Assembly: GCA_033558025.1 (NCBI GenBank)
Contig: JAUCEF010000018.1
Span: 4,278,001-4,342,000, forward strand
Source of the DNA: Phytophthora sp. 'mugwort'
Lineage: Eukaryota; Oomycota; Peronosporomycetes; Peronosporales; Peronosporaceae
Length of the DNA: 64,000 nucleotides
Reading direction: 5' to 3'
Position 1 is the first letter of the stretch. Every line of letters begins with the position of its first letter. Shown here piece by piece: positions 32,357 to 44,360 of this stretch. Under the pieces are notes generated by a model that searched no databases, was not told the DNA's origin, and saw nothing but the letters and a program-made list of their open reading frames with translations. A program made the translations under genes and the position numbers.

Positions 32357-32800
32357 ATGGCGACTATCAGCAACAAGGACCTGGACGCCAAGCTGCGCGC
32401 GCTGCAGGCCAAAACGCTGGTGGAGGAGGGTGACTGGGCCGAGCAGGGCCGCAAGCTCTTTGAGTTTGAGGACAGATTCCTGCACGACACTCTGCTCGAG
32501 GGCAATATCCTCACGGGCTGGGGCGAGCCGCGTACGGCACCCGTAAGGTTCCGCAACGCCGGCGTGCGCAAGCGCAAGCGCGAGCGCCAGGAAGCGGCGG
32601 CTGAGCGCGCCGGAAAACCGCTAGCGCCGTTAACGCCCACGCTGTCGGCCGAGGAGCAGCTCAAGGTGGATCGCCATCGGCTTGCGTCCTACTCGTCCAT
32701 CCACTCGCCCGCGGAGTCGCTGCACGCGACGCTGGAGGAGCGCGAGCGAAAACTGGTGGAGAATAGGAACAAGAAGAAGAAGACGCAGACGGCCAAGTAG
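32357..32800 (+). CDS. EAF6: Eaf6-like subunit of histone acetyltransferase complexes
   Basis: Intronless, 147 residues from ATG 32357 (MATISNKDLD). A short N-terminal coiled coil leads into the family signature LFEFEDRFLHDTLLEGNILT GW, split here as LFEFEDRFLHD and GNILTGWGE, which aligns with the AFE..YL.DT...GNI..GW pattern of Eaf6/MEAF6. The rest is Arg/Lys-rich and ends in a basic KNRKK-like tail (NRNKKKKTQTAK). In yeast and animals Eaf6 is a small structural subunit of NuA4, NuA3 and MOZ/HBO1 acetyltransferases. In-frame codons upstream extend to 32222, but the ATG with the family-like start is preferred. Confidence 0.7.
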   Translation: MATISNKDLDAKLRALQAKTLVEEGDWAEQGRKLFEFEDRFLHDTLLEGNILTGWGEPRTAPVRFRNAGVRKRKRERQEAAAERAGKPLAPLTPTLSAEEQLKVDRHRLASYSSIHSPAESLHATLEERERKLVENRNKKKKTQTAK

Positions 32801-33030
32801 AGGGAGAAGGGAGAGATTCTAACTGCCTAACTACCAAAATGTATTCAAGAGTGGGCTGGATGCAAATTGTCCGAGGGACGGTGTGCAGCTAAAGGCTAAA
32901 GGACCTCTGACCTTGACTTGCTTGCTTGACCTATTGATGTCGAGAGGATGATGCACGACGCTCGCACGGTCAAGTATCTTATCGTGGCGGAGAGGTGGTC
33001 CAGCGCTTGGCATCGTCCCGAGGTGGCGTG

Positions 33031-34640
33031 TTAGCAGGTGAAGAACATGAGGACTTCGCCCGCCACGATCATGACCAGCGAGAACAGCATGCACGTGCCG
33101 TACGTGATGTTGAGCCAGTAACAGACCAAATTGATCAGTGTGAATGCCCATGACGTCACCTTAAAAGTGATCGCCCACGAAAGGTAGTGGTAGAACATGT
33201 TCTTCAGGATGAAGTTAGTGCCCACGCGAGTGCCGATGTAGTCCGGAACATCCTCCGTGAACGCCTTCAAGTAGATGCGGCGCAGTGCCAACCGGTTCTG
33301 GTTGCGATTCAGGTTCGGGTCCGACGTGTACTCCGGCAGGTAACGCACCAACGTCTGCACACAGAAAGAACAAATGTTCATGATATAGCACGGATATATC
33401 CATCAAAGCCTAAGTCAAAACGCAGCGTACGTGTCCGGGGATGCTGAAAAGACGTCCAGGGGGCCACAGCTCGTAGGCGCCGAATACGATGGAGGGCAGC
33501 ACGTTCTTCTTCGTGTCCTCACGCAGATAGAACGGTCCCTTTTTGAACTCTTGCAGCTGCAAATCACTCACAGTCAACGGTGTCAAAATCTTCTGGAGCA
33601 TTACAATACACAATGGGAATCGAATGCGCAGCGTCGCGTACCAGTCCGTCCTTCGAGCGCGTGCCCTCAGGCGAGATACAGACCGAGTTGCCACGTTCGT
33701 TCACCGACACCGCCAGCTCCTTAAGACTCTTCAGAGCCGATTTCCTATATATGTCAACCAAATAATTAGCATCCAGCCATACCCATCCGGCACCGCACTT
33801 GCCACGCAGCTAGCGTACCGGTGCGAGCGGTCAATGGCCACAAAGTCAAAGGCCCAGCGAGAGGTCCAGCCGAGGAACGGCACCAGGAAGATGCTCTTCT
33901 TGGCTGCAAACTTGAATGCAACTGGCGATGACCCATTCACAATGAAGCCATCGAGGTTGGACGAATGGCTGCGCAACAGCAACGACACATTGAAAAAAAG
34001 AAAAGTATCCAAGCCAGTCAGTCTCTCCACCTCCTCTCTTCCCGCTGTCAGTCTCTTACCTGAACATGCACACGACTGAGTCCTTGAGGTTGAGAAGGTG
34101 CTCCACGCCCTCGACCTTCACTTCCGTGCAGGCCGTGGCGCATACCATGGCAGCCGTTCCCCAGGACAAAATGTCCATGGGCAGGTAGTTCTTCTTGACG
34201 CCCATCTTCGTGAGGAACGGGTTAAGTAACTTGAGCGGGATGAGCACCGTCACGCAGCTGAGCCAACCCACGAGCACCAGAACCATCGTGAGCATGCGCA
34301 CGACCATGTAAATCTTCTCGAAAGGTGACGAGCTGCTCGGCAGCACGTCCAACTTGAGCTGCTTGCGCACGGCGTCCAGCTTGGCGTTGGCCACCTTCAT
34401 CTCTGAAGCCGTGAGCCACTGGCTTTCGATACCCAGCTCATTCATGCGCTCTTCCAGCTCGATGCGAAGGAGCTCGCTGTCGTGGTAGAGCTTGCGCCGC
34501 GTCTGGTTGCGCTTGGCCAAAGAGCCCTCTTTGGCTAGCGCCAGCGTGGCCGGCAGTCGCGCCTCCACGTCAGCGAAGCGCTCTTCGAAGCGCACATCCT
34601 GCAGCACCTGCGCGGGCGTAGCAGACGGCGGCGAAGACAT
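33031..34640 (-). CDS. Lysophospholipid acyltransferase (PlsC/LPAAT family)
   Basis: Five exons on minus: 34640-34060, 33968-33819, 33744-33642, 33556-33431, 33354-33031, all GT-AG and in phase, 427 residues. The catalytic HX4D motif (SHSSNLDGF, around residue 195) is formed across the first intron, and the substrate-binding SPEGTRSKDG (around residue 270) lies in exon 3. About two membrane segments precede the catalytic part (MVLVLVGWLSCVTVLIPL) and two or more follow (WAFTLINLVCYWLNITYGTC). By family it transfers an acyl group from acyl-CoA to a lysophospholipid, probably in the ER. For exon 4 I use the TTGCAG acceptor at 33557, which joins KDGL directly to LQEFKKGPF; the upstream CTCCAG would add 15 residues. 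Exact substrate unknown. Confidence 0.85.
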
Positions 34641-34826
34641 GGCGAGGGAGCGGGCAAGCTTGCAAGTACCTTGTGGTCTCTAGTAGTGGTGGCTCGAGAA
34701 AGATGATGCTGTGGAGCGCGTCACTCAGACGCTTCGTGTGTGGCACAAAAAGACCAATGATGATGACTAGTGTGCCAAAAAGAGGGTACATATGGGTAAC
34801 CTCCTCTATTATTGTCTCTTCTTCTT

Positions 34827-37800
34827 CTACTTGTCAATCGCGTCTTGGAGCATCAGCAGGCAGTATGCGTCTAACGCAGCATACGCCACCTGTTGCGAGG
34901 TCAGCGGACGACGTTCCCAGTCGCTCTTCTGCTGCAGCTTGGAAAGGGGGTACTCAAGTGCCTGTTTAATGTAGGTACTGAGTCCCTTTTGTCTGCGGTG
35001 GCGACGTTGGAGCTTTTCCGTCGCTAAAGGCTCACTGCTGCGAGTGGCAACAATCGTCCCGTCAACCTGATGCGTCGTTGCTATTAACGTTTCAAATGAA
35101 AAATCCAACACGTTGACAAACGTGTCGAAGCACTTTACTTCCGGAAATGACCAGCGCAGCCGCTTAATGTCGCCGTCGATGGCAAACCCGATCTTGGCGA
35201 TATTCTCCGAGGAAAACAAGTGTTCAAACAGCTCTTCCAAGTCACCGAGCGCCATCTCCATGAAATCGAAAATAAAGACATAATCGTCACAAGCGACTTG
35301 CAGAATCGAGCACTTGGATGGCACCGTGGCGCGACTATCTGGACGCCATTCTGCGTCGAGTCCTAGTCGAGTCACACAATCTCGCATCAGCAGATCCGTT
35401 GCTAATGACAAGGCCTCATCACTGTGTACAATCACAATATGATCTCGAGTCAATGGGATTTTCAAATACACTGTTTCATCTGCAGGAGTGGCAGACGCGT
35501 CGGCATACACGGGTTTCGGCATTGCTGCACGTGCCTGCATCATGAAAGGCATGAATTCAGCCTCATGCTCCAGCTTGAACTCCCTGATAGCCTTGTACGT
35601 ATACCGGAAGGTGCATGAATCATCCTCTCCCCCGTCCTCCTCAGCGGCCGCGTTTTCCAACTCGATCACTTCTCGTACAAATTGACGACGCATTTCTAGC
35701 GAGTTCTCCATGTCTGTTTTGAAGAATATGAGGATGTTGTTCACCCCGCCGAACACAAACATCTCGGCGAGTTTTGGCCCGAGGTACGCCGCCGTCTCTG
35801 AATCGTATAATTCCGGTCGACGCATCAAGAACCCCACTGTCTTGTCAACGCTGTCGGTATCGAGAGCATCCTGACAAAACGCCAACAGTTCCGACCGATG
35901 CGACCGATGCAGATACACGACGTCATCCAGCTCCTTTACAATGTGCACGGACAGCAACGGCAACTGACTGACGCAATACTCAGCGTGCCGTTCTTCCATC
36001 GGTAGCTCGTCTGTTACGACCACTAGCAACTGCTTGGCCAATTTGCCCAGTGTTCGGAACGTCAGATCCAGGAAACGCAGCGAGACGACCGATTGGAGTA
36101 GAAAGAGGCAAGGATCAGGAGTAATCATGAGCGCATCCCGGATGGATTGCTCGGCCGCATTCTTGGAGTCCTTGTCTCGCGTTGTCGTAAGGACTTGCAT
36201 CGCATGCTGAGAAAACATCAATGGCGAGCACGACAAGCTCGATCTCGAACACCAATATCTGAAGCTCACTGAATCCTGGTCTGGTCCACTAATCAGTGCG
36301 GTCCTTCCTTCAGCTTCTAGAGCCTCGCGGTCTTTAAAGACTTGCTCAAAGATGGCGCGACGTGCATACAGCGTCTTCATTGCGACTTTGCGACTCGATT
36401 CATCGAACGCGTTTCCGCGACGCGTATATTTGAAGTAAAACTCGCGAAGCAGTGAGTCGTACACTGGCACCGGCATCATCAGGAAGACTTCTTGAAAATG
36501 TTGCAGCATGGCTTGGGCTTCAAAAACAGTGTCATACTGGATACAGCACATGAACAGCGCAATTTCCGTGGTAGCGGAACGCTGATAACCGTGCTCCAAC
36601 ATAGCTCGAAGTGTCACCTCTGCTCCAGTCGAATTGTTCTTATAAGCACAAGATTTCACCAATTCTTCCAAAAAACTTTGTCTTTTTGCATTCACGCCAG
36701 GTTCACCAATAGGAAGCTCGTGCACCAAAAGGTTAAATCCTTCCACATGGCGATATCCAAACATGCGCGCGACTTCGATGCCCATCCGCTGTGTGAATAC
36801 GATCTCGTCTTCATGGGCGAGAGCAATCAACTCGGCAATATGGTCGCAGTTTGTTAGTAAATAGGCCCCGCGGACAAATTTACGGTAAAGTGGCAACTTT
36901 CGCGTAATCTCCGGTAGGTCTTCCATTTCTTGGACAATTTGCCATGCGAGAGGCTCATCACCGCAACACATGTACGCATCGACGATAGAAACGTACGTCT
37001 TGGAGGTAGGCCGAAGGTGAGGTTGAGGTGGGATTGGATCACCGTCATTGGTACCTTCATCGGTAGCTGGCTGCCACCCTTTCGTTGCGACGTCACACAT
37101 CGCGTCGACAATTACCGAGACATCCTCTTTCCACTTCCGCTTCCTGCACTGATGAATGAGCGTTTCGAAATCGTTTCTAAGTTCATCATAAGAATCAATA
37201 AAAAAAATTGTCAGTAGTTTAACAATATTTGCAACATTCGCAAATAAAAATATAACGACTTTGACTTACACATTCACGATGGAGCCGCTCTGAATGCGCG
37301 CAATCAGCCGATTGATATCATGGTGAACCACCGCCTTTCGCACCGATTGCGATGTCTGGTGTCCCAGACACCCAAGCGTTTTCGACCCATCAGCAACAGA
37401 CTCTCCTTCTTCCTGCTGCAACTCATCAATTCGGCCTCGCTCTTCTGAGCTCAACACATTACTCGCAACCCACTCATTAAGTACCGGTTTCAAGCCATCG
37501 TAGTCCAGCAACTTGGCAACTTGGCCCACTGTATGGAAGAACCGATCATCCGTGCGGAGCTTCGGCGAGCGCGTTGCAACCTCCTTTAACACATTCGTCG
37601 CCACTTGTCGATCCTTCCTCCGCGCACAAGTCTCCAAAGCCTCCAAAAACAATGCGTCGTCAAAAGCTCCGTCTTCTCGTGCATGAGTCAGGAACACCAG
37701 ACATCGCTTTGCCTCAACATTGTCACTCAGTCCCACGGCGCGAACCAACGTCGTGTAGGTGACAACGTTCGGCTTGGATGTCGACAGCCGCATCTCCTCG

Positions 37801-38313
37801 TATTTCTACAGTAAACACACGCCAACACACGTTAGTCCCATCCAGAAGCACCCACACTAGGTAGAGTAAGAGTTATCCTGATACCTCAATAGCTGCAGGC
37901 AGGTCGCCGTTTCTTGCAATAACGTCTATCAGCGCCGTGTAGGTGAACACATCGGGCTGGTAGCCGTGCCCTTCCAGCAGGTCGAAGGCTCGCTGGGCCT
38001 CTTTTACACTTCCAGCGCGTTGGCTGGCTGTGACGATAGTATTAAGTGCGTAGCTTGGCTGCAGCGTCGGTAGCTTGGGGATGTTGCGCGAGGCGTCGCC
38101 CTGCGTGGCCAGCAGCACCAGCCATTCCACAAAGGCGAAGGCGCGCTCAATGGCCTCGTCCTCGCGGCTCCCGTCCTTGTGCAGCCCGGTCTTCATCCAG
38201 CGGAAGATCGGGCGCAGGAACGCCCGCGTCTCCCATGAGGAATAGTCATCAGCGGCTAGTAGCTTGCGCAGCAGCGGCCCCGACACGTCGTCGTCTTCCC
38301 AGCGATGCTCCAT
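34827..38313 (-). CDS. PPR protein fused to a DEDDy 3'-5' exonuclease
   Basis: Three exons on minus: 38313-37885, 37805-37270, 37176-34827; both introns are GT-AG and in phase, 1104 residues. The N-terminal half has pentatricopeptide repeats; one spans the first junction without a break (FTYTALIDVIARNGDLPAAIE then KYEEMRLSTSKPNVVTYTTL), which confirms the splice. The last about 190 residues are a WRN/Mut-7-type exonuclease: LGLDAEWRPDS (motif I Asp, Glu), GFAIDGDIKRLRW (motif II Asp) and AYAALDAYCLLML (motif III Tyr and Asp). PPR repeats bind RNA; the exonuclease trims 3' ends. I therefore infer an RNA 3'-end processing enzyme. No obvious organelle-targeting peptide is seen. A partial copy lies at 54205-54563. 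Confidence 0.85.
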
Positions 38314-38491
38314 AGAGGGTCGATACGGTACTTTAGTAAAAAATGTTTTCTATGATTTTGTTATATAGAATAACCCAGGATAATGTACACGAATAACACG
38401 TTGGGTGAAATTCAGAAAGCCGTTGCCGAGATTAGACGAAGTCAACTGATCAGGTTATTACATGGACACTGCGCGACAAAATGTTTCGAAC

Positions 38492-40144
38492 TGATGCCGG
38501 AAAGCTCCGGATATTTATGACAGGAAATATGATCTCTTCTTTTGATTTCAGACTAGCGCTTACAACAGTTCATCTTCTTCAATAACATGCAAGCGGTTGC
38601 TTTCTCGCAAGGCGTTCTCGCTTGGGATGAAGTACTCTAAGAATTGCTTCGTCAGCGGAGCCACCAAGTAAAGCTGCTTTAACGTTGTGATTCGAGTGAC
38701 AGCCACGTAAAACGATGAACGTTGAGGGGTTCGATTTGTTGGATGTCGGAGCGATGCGAGAATCATCTTGTCTACGGTGAGGCCTTGACACTTCTCGGTT
38801 GTTAGCGAGTATGCAGGTACCATAGGGACCTGCGAAATATTGAGAGAGAATGATCGTTTTCGCATCTTGATGCTGACACCTCTTTCTTTCTTTTTGCAGA
38901 TCAGAACAACCCCCGACACCAATGAAGCAACAAACGGATAGGAGGCGTAATCTTTCAGGCGAACAAATACAATACCAGGAGGGAGGGAGTGATAGTGCTC
39001 TTCCACGCCATTTGACACGCTGATTCGTGTTTAACATCATCCGTTGCTGTGGTGAAGGCAACACAGTACCAATAGAGCCATTTGCCAGCGATTAAGATCG
39101 GAGAAACATTTTTTGTGCATTGTACAGTCGATCCAATCGCAATTTCCAATACCATAGGCGTTCCTCCCGTTTTATCATCCCGAATGCACTCCAGCGATTT
39201 CCGTTGGGAGAGCGTCAGTGGATGTCGAGCCCTGGTCACTGCCGCCGGGAACCGATGCAAAGGGACCTTAGCCTCCCGGCAGAATGCTCGAATCGCAGAT
39301 GCGTTGAACTCGACACGAAGAATGTTTGAAGTAACAATGATTGGTCAATTGCCTTTCGAAGCAGCATGTTCTGAGTTCCAGTTATCTTCGTGTGCCACTT
39401 TGTTAGCGAGATCAATGTCAGCTTGGTCATAGTTTCCGATGCGCCATTTATCCAAAATGGTATTCCAGACAGGATCACAATGATGGCGCAAGTTCTCCGT
39501 TAAAATAACAACCCAATTCAAGACTTGATATGCTTTAGTCCCGCGAACACGATTCAAATACTCTTGAGTGTCCTTTTTTTGGGACGTCCACCGGGAGATA
39601 AAACACTATCGCTAGCCAAAAATGCAGGTTGGCCTGCGACGGGTAGCTGCTGTAGCCAATCTCCAACAAAAAGAACATGAATCCCACCGAATACTTTGTC
39701 TGGGTATCCTAGCAATTGGCGCAGGGATGCATCTATCTTACCGAGATTGCCGACATCCCATGTGAATATTTCGTCTAGAATGAGCAATCTCAGCTTTGCG
39801 AATCGCTCTATCTGTTCTGTCGTCAGTGTCCACCAGGATCCTGGCCAGCAGCAGGAGGGCGACGGCAGGAAAGGTTTCGGGTGTTATCCTTACGTGGGAC
39901 ACGAGCATGTACCGGTACACGACATCCAAGACCTGCCAAGATTGCTGCAAATGTTCCTCTTGGCTGACTGGGTCAACATTCACCTATTTTGGATGCAATG
40001 TGACAGATTATCATTTGTTTCGTCGCTTTGTTTAGGAAACTGAAGAGGCTACGTATTGAGTAATTACATCGGTGACCAATTATGTGGTCATACAGGATCC
40101 TCGGGGTTCTCGATTCGCCCTAAAACTCTGGATATAAATCTAGA
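38492..40144 (-). mobile_element. Helitron-like insertion carrying a PIF1 helicase
   Basis: It sits between two copies of GAAC (38488-38491 and 40145-40148) inside the Tc1 left arm. Read on minus it starts with TC (TCTAGATTTATATCC) and near its 3' end has a small hairpin, CCGGA-GCTT-TCCGG, followed by CATCA. These are Helitron-like traits, but the classical CTRR end is not evident and no Rep/HUH domain is present. A Helentron-type or unrelated element is possible. Confidence 0.45.
38560..39990 (-). pseudogene. PIF1-family helicase relic
   Basis: In order on minus: a Walker B region (RLLILDEIFTWDVGNLGKID, VLFVGDWLQQLPVAG), NWVVILTENLRHHCDP, and the C-terminal motif block (LTTEKCQGLTVDKMILA, SSFYVAVTRITTLKQLYLVA). 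The frame changes several times and the N-terminal Walker A motif is not readable. Such helicases are typical of Helitrons but also occur as host genes; position inside a transposon end favours the mobile origin. Confidence 0.75.
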
Positions 40145-40402
40145 GAACACCTACGTATTTACCCATAACTCAGCTTCTAGAAGGAGTTGCAGCATTGCTA
40201 TTTGGACATGTTGCTCCAATCAAACTGCGTAAAAGTGGGCTTGTGACGCGGAGCTAAATTTTTAAGCGCGTCGATAGGCTGGAATACAACTAACTAATTT
40301 CTTACACCGCGACAATACTTTCGGACAATTTAATATCTCGATTTCAGTATGGTGAACGAATGAATGTAATTAGGTGTCTACCGGGTTTTACTGTATTGTG
40401 CA

Positions 40403-41004
40403 ATGGGCGCGGCCCCCAAGAGCGTGGAAGGATCAAGGGCCTCCAGGAGGCTGGACTGGGGTCGGGGAGATCGCGCGGTGATCCAGAGATCGCCGGACGG
40501 GGTGAGCTACGTGCTGCGCACCACAGACAAGAATCCCGTCAAGTGCGGAAGGCCGAAGAGCCTTACAGATCACCAGGGGCGCCAGAATTTGTCGGACTAT
40601 ATCTATACGGTCCCAGAGCACTTGCTCCCGTTTGCGCAGGCAAACTACGGTTCGGATTCGTCTACATGCAAGACAATGCCTCCATTCACGCATCCTACGA
40701 GTCTATGAAGGTTTTCAAGGGGCAGGGCGTGACGGTGCTTGACTGGCCCACACGGTTACCCGACCTAAATTCCATTGAAAACGTGTGGGCAATTCTGGCG
40801 AGAAACGCGTACAGCAACGGTAAGCAGTATACGTCTGTCGGTGAGCTAACTGTCGCGGTCAAGAAGGCTCGGGATTCGGTTACTATGAAGGATCTGCATA
40901 AGCTGACGGACTTGATGCCGGCGAGGTGCTTCGAGGTTGCTCGTAAGAACGGTGACAAACACATTACTCATAAATACATTCACTCGTTCACCATACAAAA
41001 ATGA
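40403..41004 (+). pseudogene. Tc1/mariner transposase
   Basis: N-terminal helix-turn-helix part in one frame (MGAAPKSVEGSRASRRLDWG, RSPDGVSYVL, KNPVKCGRPKSLTD), then a frameshift and a deletion that removes the first catalytic Asp. The rest is open: FVYMQDNASIHASYE (second Asp), LDWPTRLPDLNSIENVWA (third acidic residue, Glu) and VKKARDSVTMKDLHKL. It cannot be active. Confidence 0.85.
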
Positions 41005-41439
41005 AGATATAAAATTTGTCAGAAAGTACTGTCACGTGTAAGATTTAGTTAGTTGTATACCAGCCTATCGACGCGCTTAGAAATTTAGCTCCGCGTCACA
41101 AGCCCACTTTTACGCAGTTTGATGGAGCAACATATTTCAATAGCATGCTGTAACTCTTTCTAGAAGCTGAGATATGGGTAAATATGTAGGTGTCCCAAAC
41201 ATTTTGTCGCGCAGTGTAAACAGATTCTTGATCAGCAAGCTGAACTGATTACCGCAAAGGAAAATATATTAACAGTACAATAGTGTACGGGGGCATTAGT
41301 GCATCTTTGCTAGGAGCTGAAGCGTATAGTGCTTGTTGGCAAGGGCTACAACGCGATACCTCTCGTAGAAACTGCGAATGGATGATGGATGTAGCCGAAG
41401 TTACAGGCGCGACGTCTTCTAAGTCGCTCTCTATGTCGG

Positions 41440-42420
41440 ATGAGATATCATCAGGCTAAGACACTGAATTGGCTCTCGTGGAACGTGACGGGCTCGACAA
41501 CGAGAAGCATCAGCAACGCGGCGAACATATTCAGCAGAGGTCGTCTTGATCACCGTCACAACGTCGCCATCGAAGGGTATACCATCGAAAAACGGCTATT
41601 GATCTCCCTGTTAAATCGATCCAAGGGAATATTCGTCATCTCAACTAATTTATTTGCCAGACCGAAAACGTTCCAGACATCGATAAAGTACTGCTCGATC
41701 CATGTCCGATGAAAGTAACCCCAAAATTCACTCCATTTCTCGATAGAGTAGGCCACACCAGCTTGTGCAAATCGCTCCTTGATCTCGCGATTACCCACTT
41801 AATACCTCTATCGGCTTGAGCTGGGTCAATGACGGTCAGCATATTTACCAATGATGCACCCTTCCTCGGAATAGCATAGCGTTTCATAGGGCGACGAAGT
41901 GCATGTTTCAAATGGAACAGACACCCCGACCCGATCGTGCTCGGGAACTGAGTTTGAAGCGCGTCCATTAGTCTAGTCTCAAAATAACAAACAATCTCAG
42001 CTGGATTTATCTCCTGGTCTGTGGCTTGCACTACGAAATGGATCCCAGCATGATCATCCAGTACATGAGGTACTTATAATGATTAGTCTAGTCTCAAAAT
42101 AACAAACAATCTCAGCTGGATTTATCTCCTGGTCTGTGGCTTGCACTACGAAATGGATCCCAGCATGATCATCCAGTACATGAGGTACTTATAATGCAAA
42201 ACTAGAAAAATACGCCCGAGGCGCGGTTATGAACCGCGAACACCACGCATTGGGCGCGTACGCTTGGGACACAGCGAAATGTCCCGTCAACAAACAGCGT
42301 AGTGCCATGGTAGTGAAGCAGATTACAAGCGAAAGATGCGCCCAGCCAATAAGACGTGTCGGCTTGCTCAAATCGGCACAGTTCATCATTGCGTAGTGAA
42401 ATTGGAAAATGGCACTGCCT
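41440..42420 (-). pseudogene. MULE transposase 2
   Basis: On minus: LLHYHGTTLFVDGTFRCVP (42340-42285, first catalytic Asp), a break caused by the 115-bp duplication, then ATDQEINPAEIVCYFETRLM, GCLFHLKHALRRPMKRYAIP, KWSEFWGYFHRTWIEQYFID, LDRFNREINSRF and, in another frame, VIKTTSAEYVRRVAD. This order is that of a MULE transposase of a different family from the 28-30 kb one. Several stops and shifts. Confidence 0.75.
41967..42196. repeat. Perfect 115-bp tandem duplication
   Basis: Units 41967-42081 and 42082-42196 are identical as far as I can read. The duplication lies inside the MULE 2 coding region, so it happened after or together with inactivation and is recent. Confidence 0.9.
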
Positions 42421-44246
42421 TACCGAGTGCTAATGATAGTGATGGGATTTCGATCGAGCCTTGAACATTGCCGGTGTAGTGTTGATGTCTCACCCGGCGC
42501 ACCTGATGCACCACCTGCTGCTCGGATAGTCCACGAAAATCATCGCGGTTTCTGCATTATAGTAGCGATCCCGTAACGTCTCCACACCTGGCGAACTGGC
42601 CACACAACATGCCCAATCGCTAGGATATCTGCCTAATTTCTCATCTCGCCCCTAATATTTTTCAAAAAGCTGGTAACAAGTGCAGCGCGACACGTGTGAG
42701 TGCTCACGCACGAGTACCCCATTCAAGCAAATGTGAACTCCTCTTTACTGCACAACCTTGACGAAATTTTAAGCAATAAAAAATTATTGCGTTTTCTTCC
42801 TCGTGGATGCCCACGCACATGTGTACTTATAACCTCTGTAGAAAAAATAGTTCGGCCCGTGTATTGCTCACGACGTTGTCGTGCTGCAATATAATATGTT
42901 CCATTTGCGCGTACGCGTCCACAAATTCATCGTCTGTTTCCGTATTCTCCACAGCGGCACATCCCGGCGCCAGAATGGTCTCCAAACCCATCCTCTGCGT
43001 GCCTGTCGCAGTCTCCTCTTCGACTGCGTGGTCTGCCGCTACAGCGTCGCCTACTCAGTCCACTGCTAGCAAGTTCACATGATGCCCTTGATGCGACTGA
43101 TCGACCCGCCCACCGAAGCAATTTTTCATGTATTATGACCACTCGATTTTAGATCATATATCATATCACCACGAAACAGCTGTCCGATCATGATTCTGAT
43201 CAGTTCCGTATACGATCTAGTTTGAAGCTAACTAGTCACTCGACGAACCCTATACGCCGTTGGAATCGCCGAAGGAGTCAACCTCGTCATGTTCCAGGAA
43301 GCGGCACGCTTACGCAGCAAAAGGACGCATTCGCTGCTGCATATTAAACTCAACTTCATTGTCTCCGTCGATGCCACGCGTTCACATTGACAGTCAACTG
43401 GAGAAAGAAAATGTTATCCCAACGTCGAGGAACGACAGACACTCCATATTTGAGCTAAGGTGGGCCTTCTCGTCCGCTACAAGCCACATGCATTTCGGAG
43501 ATCTACGATGGTCTTACGGACTTACACAACCTTATGTTCGAGTTCGTCTAACTGCGACCAGGGATGCCGAAAAATTAATTGAATGCCAGTACAATAATTG
43601 GGCTGAAATTACTTATTTTCTGACCTCAACGCTGTTCGTAAATTATTTACCAAAAACAAAACCCTAATGCCATAATTTACTGCTATTGTAACTTGATTGT
43701 CAGCCGTCCACGGCTTAGCTGCCGCCTCACACACAAGTCGCACCACCCAGACCTTTAACAACGCTCGAATTTCCAGCTTCTACTTCTCCGCCTTCGTCGA
43801 CGCTTTTAATGAGACAGTAGATGTGACACAGCTTGGCGACACGATAGCAAGAAGCAAAGTGAGCATGCATTTAGCTTAGGTTCTTTGTCGGATTGCTCGC
43901 TACATGAGCCTGCTGTACAGATCTATGATATGATTAGTTATTTGAATGGTTATTCTCTTGCAAAACCAAATTGTCGACTGGATACGTCGTAGTAGAAGGA
44001 ACACACAACTGGTGAGGTAGCAAAATGCGTCGTCAACCCCACGCAGCGTACGCATTCCCTTTTTGACGTCATAAGACGGATGTCGGACGGTTGACAATGC
44101 GACCTGATCTACCGCGCGTTATGTGCGTTCCAAACATGCGTTTTCAAAGAGCCATCATTGATTTCTGATCAATGTCGGGGGTACAAGTGACTTCCGTTGC
44201 TTGTGCGTGTTGCTGTATCATAATTTACGATGCAAGTTCATTATAA
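42421..44246. other. Stretch without recognised gene
   Basis: On minus about 43055-42830 is open for about 75 codons, acidic (ETDDEFVDAYAQMEHIILQH), and may be a leader exon of MULE 2. On plus 43260-43667 is an open frame of 135 codons without recognisable motifs. Around 43790 AFVDAFNETVDVTQLGDTIA reads like a short protein fragment. Nothing else seen. Confidence 0.3.
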
Positions 44247-44353
44247 TGGCGCAGGGACTATCACAGGCAGGGATGCCCAATACGGCATTTTAATCATTTT
44301 TTTAGAATGAAATGTCGTATTCGGCATCCTTGCATGCGATAGTCCCTGCGCCA
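44247..44353. repeat. 107-bp hairpin MITE
   Basis: Ends TGGCGCAGGGACTATC and its exact reverse complement; the inner parts also pair (GATGCCCAATACGGCATTTT with AATGTCGTATTCGGCATC). Almost the whole unit folds back. No coding capacity. Clear target duplications are not seen; flanks are TATAA and CCGGA. Confidence 0.75.
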
Positions 44354-44360
44354 CCGGATC

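Larger units (their letters stand above)
38467..41215 (+). mobile_element. Tc1/mariner-like element split by an insertion
   Basis: Right terminal repeat 41046-41215 and left terminal repeat 40145-40305 are near reverse complements over about 160 bp (for instance GTTTACGCAGTTTGATTGG-type stretches and GCGCGTCGATAGGCTGG). The outer end CACTGCGCGACAAAATG is found at 38467, 1.65 kb left of the rest of the left arm, and in reverse at 41199-41215. TA follows the right end. The gap in the left arm is the Helitron-like insertion at 38492-40144. Confidence 0.75.
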
